Assembly (NCBI GenBank): GCA_027067575.1
Contig: JAMOVQ010000114.1
Coordinates: 1 to 34,598, forward strand
DNA length: 34,598 nt
Reading direction: 5' to 3'
Origin: Thermoanaerobaculia bacterium
GTDB lineage: Bacteria > Acidobacteriota > Thermoanaerobaculia > Thermoanaerobaculales > Sulfomarinibacteraceae
Shown: positions 31,598-34,598 of the stretch, in pieces
Position numbering within the stretch: position 1 is the first letter of the stretch
Layout of the letters: the number at the start of each line of letters is the position of its first letter
Notes under the pieces: model-generated
Database searches by the model: none
Told to the model about the DNA's origin: nothing
The model's input: only the letters and a program-made list of their open reading frames with translations
Position numbers and translations under genes: made by a program

Positions 31598-33727
31598 ATG
31601 CGGCAACTCGCGATTCTGGCCCTCGTCCTTTCCCCCGCCTTGGCGGCCGGCTCACCCGGCGGCCCGCCGGACTTCGACAGCCCGAGGAAGTGCGCCGAAG
31701 CGCGGATCGCCCGGGCCCTGCGTCTGGCCGCGGCCAAGACGATGCCGTTCACGCCCCCGGCGGACTGGGCCCTCACCGACGTGCTCCACCTCGACCTCCA
31801 GCTCAAGGCCGACCCGGCGACCCACCGGATCGACGGCGTGGCCAGGGAGACGGTGCGCTCCCTCGCCCCCGGGCTCGACCGCTTCTCCCTGCGGCTCCAC
31901 CCCTCGCTGAGGGTCATCTCGGTCCGTGTGGACGCCTCGGATGCCGCCTGGCAGCGGACGGGGGACGGCTCCGTGCTCGAGGTCGCCCTGGACCCGCCTC
32001 GCGACGCAGGTGGTGAGTTCGAGGTCGAGGTCACCTATGCGGGAGTTCCACCGGGCGCCGGCTTCGGCGAAAGCGGCCTGTACTTCGAGCGCCCCGACGG
32101 ACCGCTGATCTACACGCTCTCGGAACCGTGGCTGGCGTACACGTGGTGGCCTGTCAAGGAGGACAACACCGACAAGGCAACCCTGGACATCACCGTCACC
32201 GTACCGAACGGCCTGTCCGTTGCCGCCAACGGCGTCCTGGCCGGGACGATGGACGCCTCGCCGGGATGGACCGCCTGGCACTGGAGGAGCCGCTACCCCA
32301 TCGCCCCCTACCTGGTGGCGTTCGCCGCCGCCCGGTACAACACCTTCTCGGACACGATGCACGTGGGGAACCTCTCCATGCCCGTCCAGTTCTGGATCCT
32401 CCCCTCCTCCGACACCCCCTCGAACCGGGAGGGGTGGCTCCGCGCGGTGGCGATGCTCGAGATCCTGGGCCCGTTCTTCGGCGGGTACCCGTTCACCTAC
32501 GAGAAGTACGGGATCTACGAGTTCGGCTTCGGCGGCGGGATGGAGCACCAGACGGCGACCGGGCAGTCGGGGTTCGGCGAGGTGCTGACCTCCCACGAGC
32601 TGGGCCACCAGTGGTGGGGCGACCTGATCACCTGCGCCACCTGGCACGACATCTGGCTCAACGAGGGGTTTGCGACCTACTCCACGGCGCTCTGGTGGGA
32701 GTTCCGGAGCGGTGAGGACGACCGGGAGGCGCTCCGTTACGTGATGGACGCCTACCGTCCCGACGATCCCGACGAGACGGTGTACGTCTTCGACGACTCC
32801 GATCCCCACCGGATCTTCTCGTTCAACGCCTCCTACGAGAAGGGCGCGTGGGCGCTCCACATGCTTCGCGGCGTCACGGGCGACCCGCGGTTCTTCACGA
32901 TCCTCCAGGTCTACAGGCAGCGGTTCGGGTTCGGCGCGGCCACGACGGAGGACTTCAAGGCCGTCGTCGAGTCCGTGATGGAGCAACCGATGGACTGGTT
33001 CTTCGACGAGTGGATCTACGGCAGCGGCGCGCCGGACTACCGCTTCTCCTGGCGCGAAACGGAGGTCGACGGCCAGCGCTACCTGGAGGTCGGTCTCCGC
33101 CAGGTCCAGCCTGGGCGCGTGTTCACCATGCCCGTCCAGATCATGATCAGGGGAGGCGGAGCCGCCCCGGTCGTGACCCTCTGGAACACCGCCCGGGAGC
33201 AGACCTGGACACTCCCCCTCGCCGAGGACGAGGTGGACTCCGTCACCCCCGATCCCTGGATGTGGATCCTGGCCCGCGGCTGGGGGGAGGACACCACCCT
33301 GCCCCCCACCCCGCCGCGCATCGTCGCCGTCTCACCCGCGCCCGGCCGTCCTGCGGAGGTCTCGCCCGCGCGGCCGATCACGGTGACGTTCCAGGAGAAC
33401 GTCCGGATCGGCAGCGGGGACGTGCGCCTGACCGACCGGCTCCGCGGAACCGACGTGCCGGTGACGGTCTCCTGGGATCCGGACACCCTGACCGCCACCC
33501 TCGTTCCCGAGACCTCCCTCGCCCCCCACCGGTGGATCCTGACCGTCCGGGACACGGTGACCGCGGCGGCATCCGGCCTGCCGCTGGACGGGGAGGTTCC
33601 CGGCGCGTTCGCCCACTCGCTGCTTCCCAGCGGGGACGGCCTGCCCGGTGGCGACGCCGTGATCTGGTTCTCCGCCGTGTCAACGGACGAGCTCGAGGGT
33701 GGGCTCATCACCCTTCCCGGCGACTGA
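31598..33727 (+). CDS. Secreted M1-family zinc metallopeptidase with C-terminal Ig-like domain
   Basis: The protein has 709 aa. ATG 31598 (GGAGG 8 nt upstream) begins a signal peptide, MRQLAILALVLSPALAAG. Residues about 50-250 are the M1 N-terminal beta saddle. The catalytic domain has the exopeptidase motif as GGGMEHQTATG (GxMEN variant) and the zinc site HELGHQWWGD with the third ligand in WLNEGFATYS. A Tyr/FNASYEKGAW helix follows. After about residue 560 there is a Pro-rich linker (TTLPPTPPRIVAVSPAPG) and an SbsA-type bacterial Ig-like domain (Big_5), with ITVTFQENVRIGSGDVRL and a TLTATLVPETSLAP strand pair. It probably removes N-terminal residues from peptides in the periplasm or medium. 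The huge ORF that the track extends upstream to 28625 is antisense shadow. Confidence 0.93.
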   Translation: MRQLAILALVLSPALAAGSPGGPPDFDSPRKCAEARIARALRLAAAKTMPFTPPADWALTDVLHLDLQLKADPATHRIDGVARETVRSLAPGLDRFSLRLHPSLRVISVRVDASDAAWQRTGDGSVLEVALDPPRDAGGEFEVEVTYAGVPPGAGFGESGLYFERPDGPLIYTLSEPWLAYTWWPVKEDNTDKATLDITVTVPNGLSVAANGVLAGTMDASPGWTAWHWRSRYPIAPYLVAFAAARYNTFSDTMHVGNLSMPVQFWILPSSDTPSNREGWLRAVAMLEILGPFFGGYPFTYEKYGIYEFGFGGGMEHQTATGQSGFGEVLTSHELGHQWWGDLITCATWHDIWLNEGFATYSTALWWEFRSGEDDREALRYVMDAYRPDDPDETVYVFDDSDPHRIFSFNASYEKGAWALHMLRGVTGDPRFFTILQVYRQRFGFGAATTEDFKAVVESVMEQPMDWFFDEWIYGSGAPDYRFSWRETEVDGQRYLEVGLRQVQPGRVFTMPVQIMIRGGGAAPVVTLWNTAREQTWTLPLAEDEVDSVTPDPWMWILARGWGEDTTLPPTPPRIVAVSPAPGRPAEVSPARPITVTFQENVRIGSGDVRLTDRLRGTDVPVTVSWDPDTLTATLVPETSLAPHRWILTVRDTVTAAASGLPLDGEVPGAFAHSLLPSGDGLPGGDAVIWFSAVSTDELEGGLITLPGD

Positions 33728-33730
33728 ACC

Positions 33731-34598
33731 GTGCGCCGGCTCCTGCCACTCGCCACCCTGCTTCTCGCGGCCCTGCCCGCGGCAGGGGCGGATCACGCCG
33801 CGGTCTGGCAGATCCAGGGTGACGGCGCGGCCTCGCCGCTGGACGGGCGGGAGGTGGAGACCGGTCCAGTGGTGGTCACCGCCGTCGGGCCGTCGATCCT
33901 GTTCGTCCAGGAGCTGCCCGGGAACGGCGACGGCGATCCGGAGACCTCCGACGGGATCGCCGTCTACACCGGTACGGTACCGGGCGTTTCTCCCGGCGAC
34001 CTCGTCATGGTGACGGGAACGGTCCAGGAGTACCACGGGATGACCGAGATCGCCGGCTCGCCCCGGATCGAGGTCGTGGGAACGGCACCCCTCCCCGCCC
34101 CCGTCCCGTTCGACGCGGAGACGCCGTCGCCGGACCGGCCGTGGCCGGAGAACGAGCTGGAACGGTTCGAGGGGATGCGGGTCGCCGTGGCCGAGGGGTT
34201 CGTCTGCGGTCCGACGGACGCCTACGGCGAGGCCGTCGTCTCCGCCGCGGGAGCGCGGGCGTTCCGGGAACCGGGAATCCCGTGGCCGGGGCGGGAGGGT
34301 CTCCCTGTCTGGGACGGCAACCCCGAGCTGTTCGAGCTGGCGCCGGACGCCCTCGGCCTGCCCGGGCGCCAGCTTCCGGCCGGAGCCCGGTTCTCCGCGA
34401 CGGGCGTCCTGGCCTGGGCTTGGGGGACGTGGCAGCTGTGGCCCACGGACCTCGACGTGACCGAACCGCCGCTACCGGTCCCGGCCCCGGAGCGGCTCCC
34501 CGGAGCGTTCCGCATCGCGACCCAGAACCTCGAACGGCTGTTCGACACCGAGGACGATCCCGCGACGGACGATACGGTGCTCTCGCCCGAGGAGGAGG
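33731..34598 (+). CDS. Secreted OB-fold plus endonuclease/exonuclease/phosphatase-type nuclease, 5' part only
   Basis: An open frame from GTG 33731 to the window edge (289 complete codons) is missing from the ORF track because it has no stop here. It has a signal peptide (MRRLLPLATLLLAALPAAGA). An OB-fold-like domain follows: VWQIQGDGAASPLDGREVET, ILFVQELPGNGDGDPETSDG, then VMVTGTVQEYHGMTEIA. This is the layout of extracellular nucleases of the ExeM/NucH kind. The last part, FRIATQNLERLFDTEDDP, is the first strand of an EEP (DNase I-like) catalytic domain. It starts 3 nt after the M1 peptidase stop without a clear Shine-Dalgarno sequence, so coupled translation is likely. Catalytic residues lie beyond the window. 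Confidence 0.75.
   Translation, partial: MRRLLPLATLLLAALPAAGADHAAVWQIQGDGAASPLDGREVETGPVVVTAVGPSILFVQELPGNGDGDPETSDGIAVYTGTVPGVSPGDLVMVTGTVQEYHGMTEIAGSPRIEVVGTAPLPAPVPFDAETPSPDRPWPENELERFEGMRVAVAEGFVCGPTDAYGEAVVSAAGARAFREPGIPWPGREGLPVWDGNPELFELAPDALGLPGRQLPAGARFSATGVLAWAWGTWQLWPTDLDVTEPPLPVPAPERLPGAFRIATQNLERLFDTEDDPATDDTVLSPEEE

Noticed and set aside
1-34598. CRISPR arrays, tRNA or rRNA genes, prophage
   Set aside because: No regularly spaced short repeats, no tRNA cloverleaf or rRNA segments and no phage structural genes were seen. The holin-like gene is a chromosomal family.

Overview
This is a GC-rich bacterial window of 22 protein genes (one runs off the right edge), one transposase remnant and a three-copy intergenic repeat. 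Several traits fit an Acidobacteriota-like Gram-negative genome: an IPTL-type C-terminal sorting tail, large secreted proteins built from carboxypeptidase-regulatory-like repeats, a bacterial tricorn-type protease, a very large sigma-54 activator, and DprE1/DprE2-like enzymes. That assignment is inference from gene content; no rRNA or tRNA marker is present.

Layout. 1-1064: repeat copy A, a good sigma-70 promoter and a secreted IPTL-tail protein, ending in a perfect-stem terminator. 1175-5234: a B3/B4-domain protein divergent from an overlapping trio (small holin-like membrane protein, GNAT acetyltransferase, UvrD/PcrA helicase). 5378-7349: a PAP2-type membrane phosphatase, then about 925 bp without an intact gene, holding an IS21 istB remnant and repeat copy B. 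7350-16664: a co-directional block of exported proteins (Ig-like repeat giant, beta-helix protein with dockerin-like ends, tricorn-type protease). 16683-24119: a minus-strand block with the DprE1/DprE2-like pair and aroA overlapping a sigma-54 activator. 24181-28183: repeat copy C, GT2 glycosyltransferase, cysteine synthase/CBS-type enzyme and a cholesterol-oxidase-like GMC oxidoreductase. 28192-31381: minus-strand thioesterase, Tat-exported FAD amine-oxidase-like protein and a selenoprotein. 31598-34598: a secreted M1 metallopeptidase and the start of an OB-fold plus EEP-type secreted nuclease.

The main discovery is at 30494-31381. Two minus-strand ORFs that an automatic track splits are one gene of the glycine/sarcosine/betaine reductase selenoprotein B (GrdB) family, read through an in-frame UGA. 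The sequence around it reads VPA-U-PLCNRTGG, giving a UxxC redox motif. Directly after the UGA is a long hairpin whose apical loop starts with GG 18 nt downstream, as expected of a bacterial SECIS element.

A second discovery is the intergenic repeat of about 122-138 nt. Its three copies align without gaps at 88-89% identity (counted by hand) and carry hairpin-forming segments. All three lie in the same orientation as, and 120-200 bp upstream of, a plus-strand gene. A third observation is that several genes have a -10 box only 6-12 nt before the start codon and no Shine-Dalgarno sequence, which suggests leaderless transcripts.
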